Positions 18,562-29,585 of a stretch of 35,461 nucleotides of DNA are shown in pieces. The notes beneath the pieces were generated by a model. The model was not told the DNA's origin and did not search any database. It saw nothing but the letters and a program-made list of their open reading frames with translations. The stretch is from Corynebacterium urealyticum (GTDB lineage Bacteria > Actinomycetota > Actinomycetes > Mycobacteriales > Mycobacteriaceae), in contig DYZK01000078.1 in NCBI GenBank assembly GCA_020741275.1, positions 1-35,461 on the forward strand, in the 5' to 3' direction. Positions within the stretch are counted from its first letter, which is position 1; every line of letters starts with the position of its first letter. The position numbers and the translations under genes were made by a program.

Positions 18562-21500
18562 ATGACTTCCCACACGGAGAACAGCAAGAACACCGCGCAC
18601 CAGGACCTCGCGCCGAACCAGGACATGGAGGGTCTCGTCGACGTCGCCATCGAACAGGCCGATAAGTGGCTGGAGGTCAAGGAAACCGCCCCAGCCACGA
18701 AGCAGCTGGCCGACATGGTCCACGACCCACACGGCGTGGAGTTCACCTTCAGCTTCGTCGACCGCGTAGCCCGGCCGGAGGACAATAAGGTCGCCGCCGA
18801 AGAGTTCGCGAAGATCGCTTCCCCTCTCAAGCGCACCGACCCGGCCCCCGAATTCCTCGGCCTAATCGACACGATCCTCGTCACGGCGGGCTCCATCGCA
18901 GCCCCGATCCTGCCGAACGTCGTGATGCCCATCGCGCGAAAGTACCTGCGCTCCACCGTCGGCCACCTGGTGTTGGACGCCGGTTCCGAGACGCTGGACG
19001 CGATGCTCGACGACGCCCGGGAGAAGGGATTCACCCTCAACCTCAACCTGCTGGGCGAGGCCGTCCTCGGCGAGGCGGAAGCCAAGCGACGCCTGCAGCA
19101 GACTATCGACCTGATCCGGAACCCGAAGGTGGAGTACGTCTCCGTCAAGGCCAGTTCCGTAGTCTCCCAGCTCAACCACTGGGACTTCCGCGGCTCCGTC
19201 GACCGGCTGAAGGACCGCCTGCGTCCGCTGTACCGGGAGGCTAAGCGCGCGGGCCAGGGACGGTCCAGCAAGCCCACTTTCGTCAACCTCGACATGGAGG
19301 CTTACGAGGACCTCGACCTCACGCTGGAGCTATTCACCGAACTTTTCGCCGAGGAGGAGTTCCTCGACCTGGAGGTCGGGATCGTCCTGCAGGCCTACCT
19401 GCCGGACTCCTTCGACGCGCTCCAGCGACTGACTGAATTCGCGAAGCAGCGCGTGGCGCAGGGTGGCGCGAAGATCAAGGTGCGCCTGGTCAAGGGCGCG
19501 AACCTCTCCATGGAGCGGGTGGATGCGGAGATGCACAACTGGCCGCAGACCCCTTATCTGACGAAGGCGGAGGTCGACGCCAACTACCTGCGCCTGATCG
19601 ACTGGGTGCTGAACCCCGAGAACGCAGAGGCTATCCGCATCGGCGTGGCCAGCCACAACGTCTATCACGTGGCGCTCGCCCACAAGCTCGCCGAACAGCG
19701 GGGCGTGGCCGAACAGCTGGACATCGAGATGCTGCAAGGCATGGCCCCCGCCCAGGCCAGCGAGGTGCAGAAGAAGACCGGCAACCTGATCCGCTACACG
19801 CCCGTCGTCCGCAAGGAGGACTTCGACGTCGCCGTCTCCTACCTGGTCCGCCGCCTGGAGGAAAACGGTGCGAAGCAGAACTTCCTCTACGCACTGTTCA
19901 CCCCCGAAGAGGACGACGACACCGGCCTGACGCCGATGGAAAACCAGGAGCAGCGCTTCCGGGACGCCGTCGCCGACCGCTGGGCGACCTATCACGGGCC
20001 GCGCCGCACCCAGGACCGCATCCAGGAGGCCAGGGACAAGGTTGGTGCCACGGGCGGCTCCATCCCGGGCAACTTCCTCAATGAGCCGGACACCGATCCC
20101 GCTCTGGCGCAGAACCGCGAGTGGGCCCGCAGCCTGCTCACCCCGGAGGCAGACCCCGGTCCGGCACAGTCTCCGCTGGTCACCGACCCGGCGGAGATCG
20201 ACAAGGTCGTGCAGCGCGCCGTTGAGACCCACGAGGGGGCGTGGGGGCAGAAGACCGGCGCGGAGCGTGCCGAGCTGCTGGACAAGGTCGCCGATTCCCT
20301 GGCGAACTACCGTGGCCGCCTGATCTCCGCCGCGGCCTTCGAGGCCGATAAGACGATCGCGGAGTCCGACCCGGAGATCTCCGAGGCCATCGACATGGCG
20401 CACTACTACGCGGAATCCGCCCGCCAGCTCGACCGGCACCGCGGTTCGAACTTCACCCCGTACAAGGTCGTCGTGGTCACCCCGCCGTGGAACTTCCCCG
20501 TGGCGATCCCGGTGGGTGGTGTGACGGCCGCGCTGGCTGCTGGTGCCGCCGTGATCCTCAAGCCCGCGCCCCAGGTGCTGCGCATCGCCGAGGTCTTCGT
20601 CGAGGCCATGCGCGAGGCCGGTGTCGGCGAGGACCTGCTCCAGTTGGTCAACGCCGACGAGGACGAGGCCGGCAAGCGCCTGATCAGCCACCCGGACGTG
20701 GAGTCCGTGATCCTCACGGGAGCCTCGGAGACCGCGCAGTTGTTCCGCAGCTGGGACCCGCGCAAGGTTCTCAACGCGGAGACCTCCGGCAAGAACGCCA
20801 TCATCGTCACCCCGGCCGCGGACCCAGATCTGGCGGTGGAGGATATTTACCAATCCGCCTTCGGCAACGCGGGTCAGAAGTGCTCCGCAGCCTCCCTGAT
20901 CATCACCGTGGGCTCGATGTCCAAGAACGAGCGCTTCATGAACCAGCTGGTGGATGCCGTGGAGTCCATCAAGGTGGGTCGTGGCACCGACATCTCCACG
21001 TACATGAACGGCATCATCGAGGCACCCGGCGAGAAGCTGGACCGGGCACTGCGCAAGCTGGATAAGGGCGAGAAGTGGCTGGTCAAGCCGAAGCAGCTGG
21101 ACGAGACCGGGACCCTGTGGAGCCCGGGCATTCGCGATAACGTGCAGCCGGGCAGCTGGTACCACAAGAACGAGGCCTTCGGCCCGGTCACGGGCATCAT
21201 GCATGCCAAGGACCTGGACGAGGCGATCGAGTGGCAGAACTCCACCGGCTTCGCTCTGACCGGTGGCATCCACACCATCGACCGCGACGAGACCGCCTAT
21301 TGGCGCGAGCGGGTCGAGGTGGGCAATGCCTACGTGGAGCGCGGCATCACCGGTGCAATCGTGCAGCGCCAGTCCTTCGGTGGGTGGAAGGGTTCTTCCA
21401 TCGGCTCCGGGGCGAAGGCCGGCGGCCCGAACTACGTCGCCCAGCAGGGCGTATGGACCGAGGGCAATATCGAGGAGCTGACCTCCGGGACGGTCGAGCC

Positions 21501-22071
21501 CCGCATCACCCAGCTGCTGCGAGAGTTCCGCGGGCTCGGCTCCCCGGTTCTGGAGGACGTGGATCACGAGTGGCTCCGTCTGGCAGCGGAGTCCGACGCC
21601 CACGCGATGGCCATCGAGTTCGGCGTCGAGCACGACAAGTCGGCGATGGTCGTGGAGTCCAACGTCTTCCGCTACAAGCCGCTGCTGGAACCGCTACGCG
21701 TCCGCGTTAACGCCGGCGCCAAGGCACGCGACGTCTTGCGCCTCCAGCTGGGGGCGGCGGTCACCGGCACGGAGCTGGACGTCTCGGCGTCCGAGGAGGT
21801 GGCAGCGCAGTTCGGTGAGCTGGGCAAGAGCTTCCGGATCGCCAGCGACCTGGTGTTCGCCGCGGAGATCTCGAAGGCCGCGAACTCCCGCATCCGCTCC
21901 CTGGGCGAGAGCCCGGATGCCTTCTACGAGGCGGCGGTCGACTCGAATTCGAAGATCTTCGATCAGCCGGTGCTACCGGATGGCCACCGTGAGCTACTGA
22001 CGATGCTGCTGGAGCAGAACATCGCCACCACCGAGCACCGCTTCGGCTACATCCACGGGCTGACGCCTTAG
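18562..22071 (+). CDS. putA: Bifunctional proline dehydrogenase / L-glutamate gamma-semialdehyde dehydrogenase
   Basis: About 1169 aa from [10 protein letters not shown]; proline dehydrogenase part ([36 protein letters not shown]) and ALDH part ([30 protein letters not shown]). Confidence 0.95.
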   Translation: MTSHTENSKNTAHQDLAPNQDMEGLVDVAIEQADKWLEVKETAPATKQLADMVHDPHGVEFTFSFVDRVARPEDNKVAAEEFAKIASPLKRTDPAPEFLGLIDTILVTAGSIAAPILPNVVMPIARKYLRSTVGHLVLDAGSETLDAMLDDAREKGFTLNLNLLGEAVLGEAEAKRRLQQTIDLIRNPKVEYVSVKASSVVSQLNHWDFRGSVDRLKDRLRPLYREAKRAGQGRSSKPTFVNLDMEAYEDLDLTLELFTELFAEEEFLDLEVGIVLQAYLPDSFDALQRLTEFAKQRVAQGGAKIKVRLVKGANLSMERVDAEMHNWPQTPYLTKAEVDANYLRLIDWVLNPENAEAIRIGVASHNVYHVALAHKLAEQRGVAEQLDIEMLQGMAPAQASEVQKKTGNLIRYTPVVRKEDFDVAVSYLVRRLEENGAKQNFLYALFTPEEDDDTGLTPMENQEQRFRDAVADRWATYHGPRRTQDRIQEARDKVGATGGSIPGNFLNEPDTDPALAQNREWARSLLTPEADPGPAQSPLVTDPAEIDKVVQRAVETHEGAWGQKTGAERAELLDKVADSLANYRGRLISAAAFEADKTIAESDPEISEAIDMAHYYAESARQLDRHRGSNFTPYKVVVVTPPWNFPVAIPVGGVTAALAAGAAVILKPAPQVLRIAEVFVEAMREAGVGEDLLQLVNADEDEAGKRLISHPDVESVILTGASETAQLFRSWDPRKVLNAETSGKNAIIVTPAADPDLAVEDIYQSAFGNAGQKCSAASLIITVGSMSKNERFMNQLVDAVESIKVGRGTDISTYMNGIIEAPGEKLDRALRKLDKGEKWLVKPKQLDETGTLWSPGIRDNVQPGSWYHKNEAFGPVTGIMHAKDLDEAIEWQNSTGFALTGGIHTIDRDETAYWRERVEVGNAYVERGITGAIVQRQSFGGWKGSSIGSGAKAGGPNYVAQQGVWTEGNIEELTSGTVEPRITQLLREFRGLGSPVLEDVDHEWLRLAAESDAHAMAIEFGVEHDKSAMVVESNVFRYKPLLEPLRVRVNAGAKARDVLRLQLGAAVTGTELDVSASEEVAAQFGELGKSFRIASDLVFAAEISKAANSRIRSLGESPDAFYEAAVDSNSKIFDQPVLPDGHRELLTMLLEQNIATTEHRFGYIHGLTP

Positions 22072-23201
22072 GCGTCCTCCTCCTGCTGCTGCGCCATGCG
22101 CCAGCGGATGCCGGCCTCAATGAGCCCGTCGAGGTCGCCGTCGAGGACCTTCTGCGGGTCCCCGACCTCGTACTCGGTGCGCAGGTCCTTGACCATCTGG
22201 TACGGGTGCAGCACGTAGGAGCGCATCTGGTTGCCCCAGGAGGCGTTGCCGCCCGCGCCGAGGGCATCCATTTCCGCCTTCTCCTCCTGGCGCTTCTTCT
22301 CCAGCAGCTTGGCCTGCAGCACGCGCATGGCGGAGGCCTTGTTCTGGATCTGGGACTTTTCGTTCTGACAGGTCACGACGATGCCGGTCGGGATGTGGGT
22401 CAGGCGCACCGCGGAATCCGTGGTGTTCACCGACTGCCCGCCCGGACCGGAGGAGCGGTAGACGTCCACGCGGACGTCCGAATCCGGCACCTCGATGGAG
22501 TCCGTCTGCTCCACGACGGGCAGGACCTCCACCTCGGCGAAGCTGGTCTGGCGGCGACCCTGGTTATCGAAGGGGCTGATGCGCACCAGGCGGTGGGCGC
22601 CCTGCTCGACTGAGAGGGTGCCGTACATGTAATCACCGTGGATGACGAAGGTCGCGGACTTAATACCCGCCTCCTCCGCATAGGAGATGTCGTAGATATC
22701 CACCTTGTGGCCGTGCTGCTCGGCCCAGCGGGTGTACATGCGCAGCAGCATCTCCGCCCAGTCCGCGGCATCCACGCCACCGGCGCCGGAGCGGATGTTG
22801 ACCAGCGCCTCGCGCTGGTCGTATTCGCCGGAGAGCATGGTGGTGATCTCCAAGGATTCGATGGCGGCCCGCAGCGCCGTGCGCTCCTCCTCCGCCATCG
22901 CCGTGGCGTCCTCGGCCGCCGCCGGATCCTCCGCGGCCTCCTCCTCAGCCATGTTGTAGAGCACCGGGAGGTCCTCCAGCCGCTGGCGTAGCTCGCGGAT
23001 CTTCTTCAGCTTGGCCTGCACGCGGGAGAGCTCCGAGGTGACCTGCTGGGCGTGGTCCGGATTGTCCCACAGTGAGGGGTCTGCGGCTTGATCCTCCAGT
23101 TCGCGGGCGCGCGAGTCCAGCTCGTCGAGGTCCAACACCCGCTCGATGGTGGTCAGGGTGCCTTCCAGGTCTTTCAGGTCAGAGCTCACATCCGGTTGCA
23201 T
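22068..23201 (-). CDS. prfB: Peptide chain release factor 2
   Basis: Start [36 protein letters not shown] (SPF), [26 protein letters not shown] (GGQ). The ORF extends upstream to 23879 only as noncoding read-through. Confidence 0.96.
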   Translation of the reverse strand: MQPDVSSDLKDLEGTLTTIERVLDLDELDSRARELEDQAADPSLWDNPDHAQQVTSELSRVQAKLKKIRELRQRLEDLPVLYNMAEEEAAEDPAAAEDATAMAEEERTALRAAIESLEITTMLSGEYDQREALVNIRSGAGGVDAADWAEMLLRMYTRWAEQHGHKVDIYDISYAEEAGIKSATFVIHGDYMYGTLSVEQGAHRLVRISPFDNQGRRQTSFAEVEVLPVVEQTDSIEVPDSDVRVDVYRSSGPGGQSVNTTDSAVRLTHIPTGIVVTCQNEKSQIQNKASAMRVLQAKLLEKKRQEEKAEMDALGAGGNASWGNQMRSYVLHPYQMVKDLRTEYEVGDPQKVLDGDLDGLIEAGIRWRMAQQQEEDA

Positions 23202-23240
23202 AGTGCGCAAGTCTACCCGGCTGTGTGCACAATGGAATGT

Positions 23241-24116
23241 ATGGCTAAGGCAAAGAATACGTCCACCTCCACCGGCAACTCCCCGGTGCCGGAGGAGATG
23301 CTCAACGCGATCATCAAGACCTTCATCGTCGCTCACGTCGACGACACCGATAACCACCTCGCTCAGGCGCTGGTGTACAACGCCGCCCGCCTGGCGTGGC
23401 GGATGCGCGCCTCCGGGCTCGAGACGGAGACGAAGACCTCCATCTCCGACGTCGTCACCGCCGCGGACCGCGCCGCCGAGAAGTTCATCACCGACGCGCT
23501 GGCGACGATCCGACCGGAGGACGGCGTCCTTGGCGAGGAAGGCACCCGGCGCGAAGGGGCCAGCGGACGAACCTGGGTGATCGACCCCGTGGACGGGACC
23601 TATAACTTCACCACCGGCTCGGACTACTGGTGCTCCGCGCTGGCCCTGGTGGAGGGCGACCCGAATGACCCGGAGAAGGTCATCTTCGGCGCCGTGCACC
23701 GCCCCGCGATGGGCTACACCTGGTTCGGTGGCCCGGAGATCCCCACCACCCGCGACGCCCAGCCGGTCCCGGAGTTCAAGAACACCCCCGCGGAGCGCAC
23801 CGTGGTCGGCACCTACCTGCACCCGCCGCTGTTTTCCGTGCCAGAAGTTAGGGACGCCTGGATCGCGGTGACCGGCCACTTCGCGACCGTCCGCATGCTC
23901 GGCTCAGCTTCCGTGGACATGGCCGGCGTGGCCTCCGGGGAGCTCGGCTGCTGGATTCAAGACTCCGTGGCGGCCTGGGACTGGCTGCCGGGCCGGGCTC
24001 TCGTAGAGGGCGCCGGTGGAGTGGCCGAGCAGATCGAGGCCGCGGGCAAGACCTGGTCGGTGGCCGGCACCGAGTCGGCCGTGGCCAGCGTTAAGACTGC
24101 GCTCATCGGCAGTTAG
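23241..24116 (+). CDS. Inositol monophosphatase family protein
   Basis: [14 protein letters not shown] start; [39 protein letters not shown] (DPxDGT), [15 protein letters not shown]. Confidence 0.9.
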   Translation: MAKAKNTSTSTGNSPVPEEMLNAIIKTFIVAHVDDTDNHLAQALVYNAARLAWRMRASGLETETKTSISDVVTAADRAAEKFITDALATIRPEDGVLGEEGTRREGASGRTWVIDPVDGTYNFTTGSDYWCSALALVEGDPNDPEKVIFGAVHRPAMGYTWFGGPEIPTTRDAQPVPEFKNTPAERTVVGTYLHPPLFSVPEVRDAWIAVTGHFATVRMLGSASVDMAGVASGELGCWIQDSVAAWDWLPGRALVEGAGGVAEQIEAAGKTWSVAGTESAVASVKTALIGS

Positions 24117-24139
24117 TTTTTGAGGCTAAGATCCAGGGC

Positions 24140-24961
24140 ATGAGCACCACATACTCCGATGACCTGTCGCTTGCCTTCGAGCTGGCCAACGCCGCGGACG
24201 AGATCACCATGGCCCGTTTCGAGGCCGAGGACCTCCGCATCGAATCCAAGCCCGACCTCACCCCCGTTTCCGACGCCGACACCGCCGTCGAGCGTCGCCT
24301 ACGCGAGATCCTGGCGGATTCCCGCCCGGATGACTTCGTGCTGGGCGAGGAGTTCGGCGGCGAAGCGCACTTCGAGGGCCGCCAGTGGGTCATCGACCCG
24401 ATCGATGGCACGAAGAACTTTGTCCGCGGCGTGCCCGTGTGGGCCACCCTGATCAGCCTGCTGGAGGATGGCGTGCCGAAGGTGGGTCTAGTCTCCGCAC
24501 CCGCCCTGTGCCGCCGCTGGTGGGCCGCCCCGGGGGCTGGCGCGTGGCGCTCCTTTTCCGTGCCGAATACTTTCGACGAGGACTCCACCCCCTCTGCCCA
24601 GCCGCGCCGCCTGAGTGTGTCGGGCGTGGGCAAGATTGCCGATGCCAGCCTCTCCATCAGCTCCCTGTCCGGCTGGCAGGATCGCGGCCTACGGGAGCAG
24701 CTGGTGGGACTGAGCGACCAGACCTGGCGACTGCGCGGATTCGGGGATTTCTGGTCCTACATGATGGTCGCCGAGGGCTCCGTGGATATCGCGGCGGAGC
24801 CGGAGGTCAGCCTCTGGGACCTCGCGGCACTCGTCCCGATCGTGGTGGAAGCCGGCGGCACGTTCACGAATGTCGAGGGCGAGCCGGGACCGCACGGCGG
24901 TTCCGCGGTGGCCACCAACGGGCTGCTGCACGAGGACGTCATCGCCGCGCTGAATATCTAG
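24140..24961 (+). CDS. hisN: Histidinol-phosphatase (inositol monophosphatase fold)
   Basis: 273 aa; [44 protein letters not shown]; second IMPase paralogue as in the corynebacterial hisN neighbourhood. Confidence 0.85.
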   Translation: MSTTYSDDLSLAFELANAADEITMARFEAEDLRIESKPDLTPVSDADTAVERRLREILADSRPDDFVLGEEFGGEAHFEGRQWVIDPIDGTKNFVRGVPVWATLISLLEDGVPKVGLVSAPALCRRWWAAPGAGAWRSFSVPNTFDEDSTPSAQPRRLSVSGVGKIADASLSISSLSGWQDRGLREQLVGLSDQTWRLRGFGDFWSYMMVAEGSVDIAAEPEVSLWDLAALVPIVVEAGGTFTNVEGEPGPHGGSAVATNGLLHEDVIAALNI

Positions 24962-24987
24962 CGCCGAACTAGGGCAAACAGGAAGAA

Positions 24988-25020
24988 AAGGACGCTACCG
25001 CACGAGGCGGTGGCGTCCTT
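24988..25020. terminator. Shared hairpin terminator between convergent hisN and aldehyde dehydrogenase
   Basis: AAGGACGCTACCGC-acgag-GCGGTGGCGTCCTT. Confidence 0.8.
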
Positions 25021-25051
25021 AACTGTTTGGGAGGCTTCCCAGGACCGCCCC

Positions 25052-26617
25052 TTAGTAAGAGACGGTGATGAACTGGGTTTCGAGGTACTCCTCGATGCCC
25101 TCGAAGCCGCCCTCGCGGCCGATGCCGGACTGCTTCACGCCACCAAATGGCGCGGCCGGGTCGGAGAGCAGGCCCTTGTTGACGGCCACCATGCCGACCT
25201 CCATCTTCTCGGCGAAGGCCATCGTCTCCTGTAGCTTCTCGCCGACCACGTACCCGGCCAGGCCGAAGTTCGTGGCATTGGCGTTGGCCAGGGCTTCGTC
25301 CTCATCGGCGAAGGTCTGGATGGTCATGACGGGGCCGAAGATCTCCTGGTTGGCGATCTCGAAGTCCTGGGTGACGCCGGACAGGACGGTCGGGGCGTAC
25401 CAGAAACCGTTGGTGTCCAGCTCACCGGTGGTCTTCAGCTCCGGGTGCTCCGCCAGGGACTCCTCGGTCAACTTAAAGCCGCCAATCTCCACCTTCGCGC
25501 CCTGTTCGGCGGCCTTTTCAACCATCTCGGCGACCTTGTCGCGCTGCTCCGCACTGACCATTGGGCCTGCGGTGGCCTCACTATCAGTGCCCGCGCCAAG
25601 CACGAACTCGCCGATCCGCTTGGTCACCGCGGCGGTGAATTCCTCGGCGAGAGACTCGTGAACCAGGATGCGGTTGGCGGCGATGCACACCTGCCCCGCA
25701 CCCCGCATCTTCGCATCAATGGCAGCGTTCACGGCCTTGTCCATGTCCGCGTGCTCGAGGACAACGAGCGGGGCGTTGCCACCCAGCTCCAGGGAGGTGC
25801 GGATGGTCCCCTCTGCGGCCTTCGCTGCGAGAGACTGACCTACCCCGGTGGAACCGGTGAAGGTGAACTTGCGCAGGCGGTCGTCGTCCAAAATGGCGGA
25901 GACATTCGACGCGGTGCTGGTTGGCAGCACCTGGAACACGCCGTCCGGCAGGCCGGCCTGGCGGGAGAGTTCAGCCAGGTAGAGCGCGGTCAGCGGGGTC
26001 ATCTGTGCGGGCTTGACGATCATGGTGCAGCCAGCGGCCAGCGCCGGAGCGAACTTGCGGGTGATCATCGCTAGCGGGAAGTTCCACGGGGTCACCGCCA
26101 GAACCGGACCGACGGGCTTGAGGTGGGTGATGATGCGACTGCCGCCATCCGGGGACACGCGGTACTCCCCCGCGATCGCCTCAGCGCGGGAAGCGTACCA
26201 GCGGAAGAATCCCCCGCCGTAGCCAACCTCGCCCTGGCTGTCCTGCAAGGAGCGACCGAGTTCCAGCGACTGCAGGTAAGCCAGGTCGTCGGCGCTGTCC
26301 TGCACCAGCTGATACAGGGAGCGCAGCAGGTCGGCACGCTCCTGCGGGCTAGTGTTCTCCCATTCGGGCTGCGCCTTCGCAGCGTGGTCCATCGCCTCGC
26401 GGGCGTCGCTTTCCGTTGCGGATGCCACACGCACAAACTCCCGGCCGGTCGCGGCGTCCGTGACCCCGAGGGTCTCCCGTTCCGCGCCGTGGCGCCACTG
26501 GCCGTTGATAAACAGCCCCGTCGGGACGGTGATCTCCCGCGGGCCGGCGGTGACGGTGGCGAAGAATTCTGGGTTCGAGGTGTTCTGTGCTGTGTTGTTT
26601 TCTGCCGTAGTAGCCAT
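25052..26617 (-). CDS. NAD(P)-dependent succinate-semialdehyde dehydrogenase-like protein
   Basis: Start MATTAENNTAQNTSNPEFF; VTPWNFPLAMITRKFAPALAAGC, ELGGNAPLVVLEHADMD, GAGQVCIAANRILVHE, PFGGVKQSGIGREGG. Confidence 0.88.
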   Translation of the reverse strand: MATTAENNTAQNTSNPEFFATVTAGPREITVPTGLFINGQWRHGAERETLGVTDAATGREFVRVASATESDAREAMDHAAKAQPEWENTSPQERADLLRSLYQLVQDSADDLAYLQSLELGRSLQDSQGEVGYGGGFFRWYASRAEAIAGEYRVSPDGGSRIITHLKPVGPVLAVTPWNFPLAMITRKFAPALAAGCTMIVKPAQMTPLTALYLAELSRQAGLPDGVFQVLPTSTASNVSAILDDDRLRKFTFTGSTGVGQSLAAKAAEGTIRTSLELGGNAPLVVLEHADMDKAVNAAIDAKMRGAGQVCIAANRILVHESLAEEFTAAVTKRIGEFVLGAGTDSEATAGPMVSAEQRDKVAEMVEKAAEQGAKVEIGGFKLTEESLAEHPELKTTGELDTNGFWYAPTVLSGVTQDFEIANQEIFGPVMTIQTFADEDEALANANATNFGLAGYVVGEKLQETMAFAEKMEVGMVAVNKGLLSDPAAPFGGVKQSGIGREGGFEGIEEYLETQFITVSY

Positions 26618-26795
26618 ATCCCCACTGTGCCACTGGGCGTCACCGCCGGCCACTGGGCGGGCACGCAGCTCCACCGGTAGCTATGTCGCGGGGCACGCTG
26701 TGGCACTACCGTGCGACCGCCTCCAAGACGACTAGGCTGGGTGGCATTACGTCCAAGATTCACCGGCGACGCGCCTTCCGAGGAGAACTCAAGCA

Positions 26796-28490
26796 GTGAG
26801 CATCCCACCCAACCCACAGCGGGTGACCAGCACCGCACCGTGGCAGGAACTCCAGGACTATAAGGAAAGCTTCGTCGGCACCACGCTCCGAGAGATCTTC
26901 GACCAGGAAGCTACCCGAGTCGAGGACATGACCATCCAGGCCGGGCCTCTGCACATCGACCTGTCGAAAAACCTCGCCGATGCTCGAATCATGGAACTGC
27001 TGGTTCAGCTGGGCGAGGCGATGGGGCTGCCGGAGTACCGTGACGCGATGATGGCCGGGGCTACGGTCAACACCACCGAGAACCGTGCCGCCCTGCACAC
27101 CGCGCTGCGCGTCCCGGTGGACCAGAATTTCCAGGTCGACGGGGTGGACGTCGCCGCAGACGTCCACGAAGTCCTCGGTCGGATGCGAGACTTCTGCCGC
27201 GACCTGCGCGGTGGTCGATGGTTGGGTATCACCGGGCGAACCATCAAGCAGGTCGTCAACATCGGTATCGGGGGATCCGACCTGGGACCATCCATGGCGG
27301 CGGCCGCGCTACGCCCCTACCGGACCGCAGGCATCGAGCCCTACTTCGTCTCCAACCTGGATCCGGCCGACCTCAGCGCCGCACTGGATGCCCTGGACCC
27401 AGAGTCCTGCCTCTTCGTCATCAGTTCGAAGACCTTCAGCACCCAGGAGACGCTGGTCAACGCGCGCGCGGCGAAGCAGTGGCTCCTCACCGAGCTGAAG
27501 CGCCGCGGTGTATCGGCGCACACGAGCGCGCAGCGGCAAGCCATCATCGAAAAGCACTTCGTCGCGGTGTCCACCAACCGCGAAGCCGTGACGGAGTTCG
27601 GCATCGACCCGGCGAACATGTTCGGCTTCTGGGACTGGGTGGGCGGCCGCTATTCGGTGGATTCTGCCATCGGGCTCACACTCATGGCCGCAATCGGCCC
27701 GCAGGACTTCGACCAGTTCCTGGCCGGCCTGCACGACGTGGACGAACACTTCCGCACTGCCCCGATGCACGCCAACGCGCCAGCCCTGATGGGTTTGCTG
27801 AGTGTGTGGTACCGCGACTTTCTGGATTCCCAATCCCACGCAGTGATGCCCTATAGCGAGGACCTCCGCGAATTCCCGGACTACCTCCAACAGCTGACCA
27901 TGGAGTCGCTGGGCAAGTCCGTGCGCCTGGATGGAACCAAGGTCGGGGTCCCCACGGGCCCGGTGTACTGGGGCGCGCCCGGAACGAATGGGCAGCACGC
28001 GTTCTTCCAGCTGCTCCACCAGGGCACGCAGCTCATCCCCTCGGACTTCATCGGCTTCTGCAACCCCCACGGCGAGCTCACCACCCAGCCAGAGGGAACA
28101 AAGATGCACGACATGCTGATGGCAAACTTCTTCGCCCAGACCAGGGTGCTGGCTTTCGGTCGCACCGCTGACGAGCTGCGCGCCGCAGGAACCCCGGAGA
28201 AGTTGATCCCCCACAAGGAGATGCCGGGAAACCAGCCCAGCACCACCATCCTGGCGGATATGCTGACCCCGCGCTCCCTGGGTGGGCTGATCGCACTCTA
28301 CGAGCACATCACTTTCGTCCAGTCGGTGATCTGGGGCATTAATGCCTTCGACCAGTGGGGTGTCGAGTTCGGGAAGCTCCAGGCCAGCGACCTGCTCCCG
28401 GCGGTACGGGGCACCGCTGACGTGGCAGCCGGGGATGGCTCCACCGACGCGCTGATCAGCTTTTACCGACAGCACCGCAACGAGGGTTAG
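26796..28490 (+). CDS. pgi: Glucose-6-phosphate isomerase
   Basis: 564 aa; NIGIGGSDLGPSMAAAAL, FGFWDWVGGRYSVDSAIGL, GAPGTNGQHAFFQLLHQGTQLIPSDF. Confidence 0.97.
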   Translation: MSIPPNPQRVTSTAPWQELQDYKESFVGTTLREIFDQEATRVEDMTIQAGPLHIDLSKNLADARIMELLVQLGEAMGLPEYRDAMMAGATVNTTENRAALHTALRVPVDQNFQVDGVDVAADVHEVLGRMRDFCRDLRGGRWLGITGRTIKQVVNIGIGGSDLGPSMAAAALRPYRTAGIEPYFVSNLDPADLSAALDALDPESCLFVISSKTFSTQETLVNARAAKQWLLTELKRRGVSAHTSAQRQAIIEKHFVAVSTNREAVTEFGIDPANMFGFWDWVGGRYSVDSAIGLTLMAAIGPQDFDQFLAGLHDVDEHFRTAPMHANAPALMGLLSVWYRDFLDSQSHAVMPYSEDLREFPDYLQQLTMESLGKSVRLDGTKVGVPTGPVYWGAPGTNGQHAFFQLLHQGTQLIPSDFIGFCNPHGELTTQPEGTKMHDMLMANFFAQTRVLAFGRTADELRAAGTPEKLIPHKEMPGNQPSTTILADMLTPRSLGGLIALYEHITFVQSVIWGINAFDQWGVEFGKLQASDLLPAVRGTADVAAGDGSTDALISFYRQHRNEG

Positions 28491-28553
28491 ACTCAATAAA
28501 CACCATCGGCGCAATGATCTGCGCCGACCGATACTGGAAAGAACCGCCTGCTC

Positions 28554-29327
28554 ATGGACGTTGTGATTCGGCAGACCCCGAAAGAAGTCGCGCAACTCGC
28601 GGCCACCATCATGGCCCGCTACGTGTCCGAGGGGAAGAACATCGGGCTGGCCACCGGCTCCACCCCGCTGCTGACCTACCGGGAGCTCATCACCAAGCAC
28701 CGCGAGGGCCTGAGCTTCGCGAACACCACGGCCTTTCTGCTGGACGAGTACGTGGGCTTGCCGGAGGATCACGAGCAGTCCTACCACTACACGATCTACA
28801 ACGAGTTCACGCAGTACGTGGACTTCGCCGACGGCGCGGTGCACACCCCCGATGGGATGAATCCGCGCACCGATGAGGCGGGCCGCGAATACGAGCAGGC
28901 CATCGAGGCCGCCGGAGGAATCGATATCCAGCTCCTTGGTGTGGGAACTAATGGGCATGTGGGCTTCAACGAGCCCGGCAGCTCCTTCGACTCCCTGACC
29001 AGACTGAAGACGCTGCACCCGCAGACACGGCGGGATAACGCCCGCTTCTTCGGTTCGCTCGAGGACGTTCCGATCCACGTGATCACGCAGGGACTGGGCA
29101 CGATCCGCCGCGCCGGGCACCTATTGCTGCTCGCCACGGGGGAAAACAAGGCTGATGCGGTGGCGCAGCTTGTGGAAGGGCCGGTGTCCGCGATGATGCC
29201 GGCCTCCGCGCTCCAGCTGCACCGCCACGCGACGGTCATCGTGGACGAGGCGGCGGCCTCCCAGCTGCAGGAAACCGAGTTTTACCGTTTCGTGGACGCC
29301 AACCGCCCGGAGTGGCAGGCATACTAA
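28554..29327 (+). CDS. nagB: Glucosamine-6-phosphate deaminase
   Basis: 257 aa; GLATGSTPLLTYREL, LDEYVGLPEDHEQSYHYTI, LLGVGTNGHVGFNEPGSSFDSLTR. Confidence 0.94.
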   Translation: MDVVIRQTPKEVAQLAATIMARYVSEGKNIGLATGSTPLLTYRELITKHREGLSFANTTAFLLDEYVGLPEDHEQSYHYTIYNEFTQYVDFADGAVHTPDGMNPRTDEAGREYEQAIEAAGGIDIQLLGVGTNGHVGFNEPGSSFDSLTRLKTLHPQTRRDNARFFGSLEDVPIHVITQGLGTIRRAGHLLLLATGENKADAVAQLVEGPVSAMMPASALQLHRHATVIVDEAAASQLQETEFYRFVDANRPEWQAY

Positions 29328-29358
29328 CCCCACTTTGGGGGTAAAACGGCAATTTCAA

Positions 29359-29407
29359 CAACGGGGGCACCCGGGGCATCGGGTGCCCCCGTTGGTATTT
29401 TTTTGGC
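29359..29407 (+). terminator. Rho-independent terminator after nagB
   Basis: CAACGGGGGCACCC-ggggcatc-GGGTGCCCCCGTTG followed by a T-rich tract. Confidence 0.88.
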
Positions 29408-29585
29408 TCTAATTTTTCAAAGCGCGCGACAAGCACTCGGGAAAAGGGATAAATATAGACCCAATGTTTTCCGGGTCGCTCGTGCGAATCACCACTCACT
29501 CGCGCTGGACGATCACGACGCCACCTCTACGTTGCGATCAGTACCCGGAATTTTCATCCCCCCAGAAGACTGCACAGGAGACAAA

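Noticed and set aside
19330-21633. 767-aa ORF antisense to putA
   Set aside because: Frame-shadow of a strongly coding high-GC gene; low-complexity Arg/Gly/His/Val-rich product with no recognisable domain.
27309-29120. 603-aa antisense ORF spanning pgi and nagB
   Set aside because: Spans two well-supported genes on the other strand; shadow ORF.
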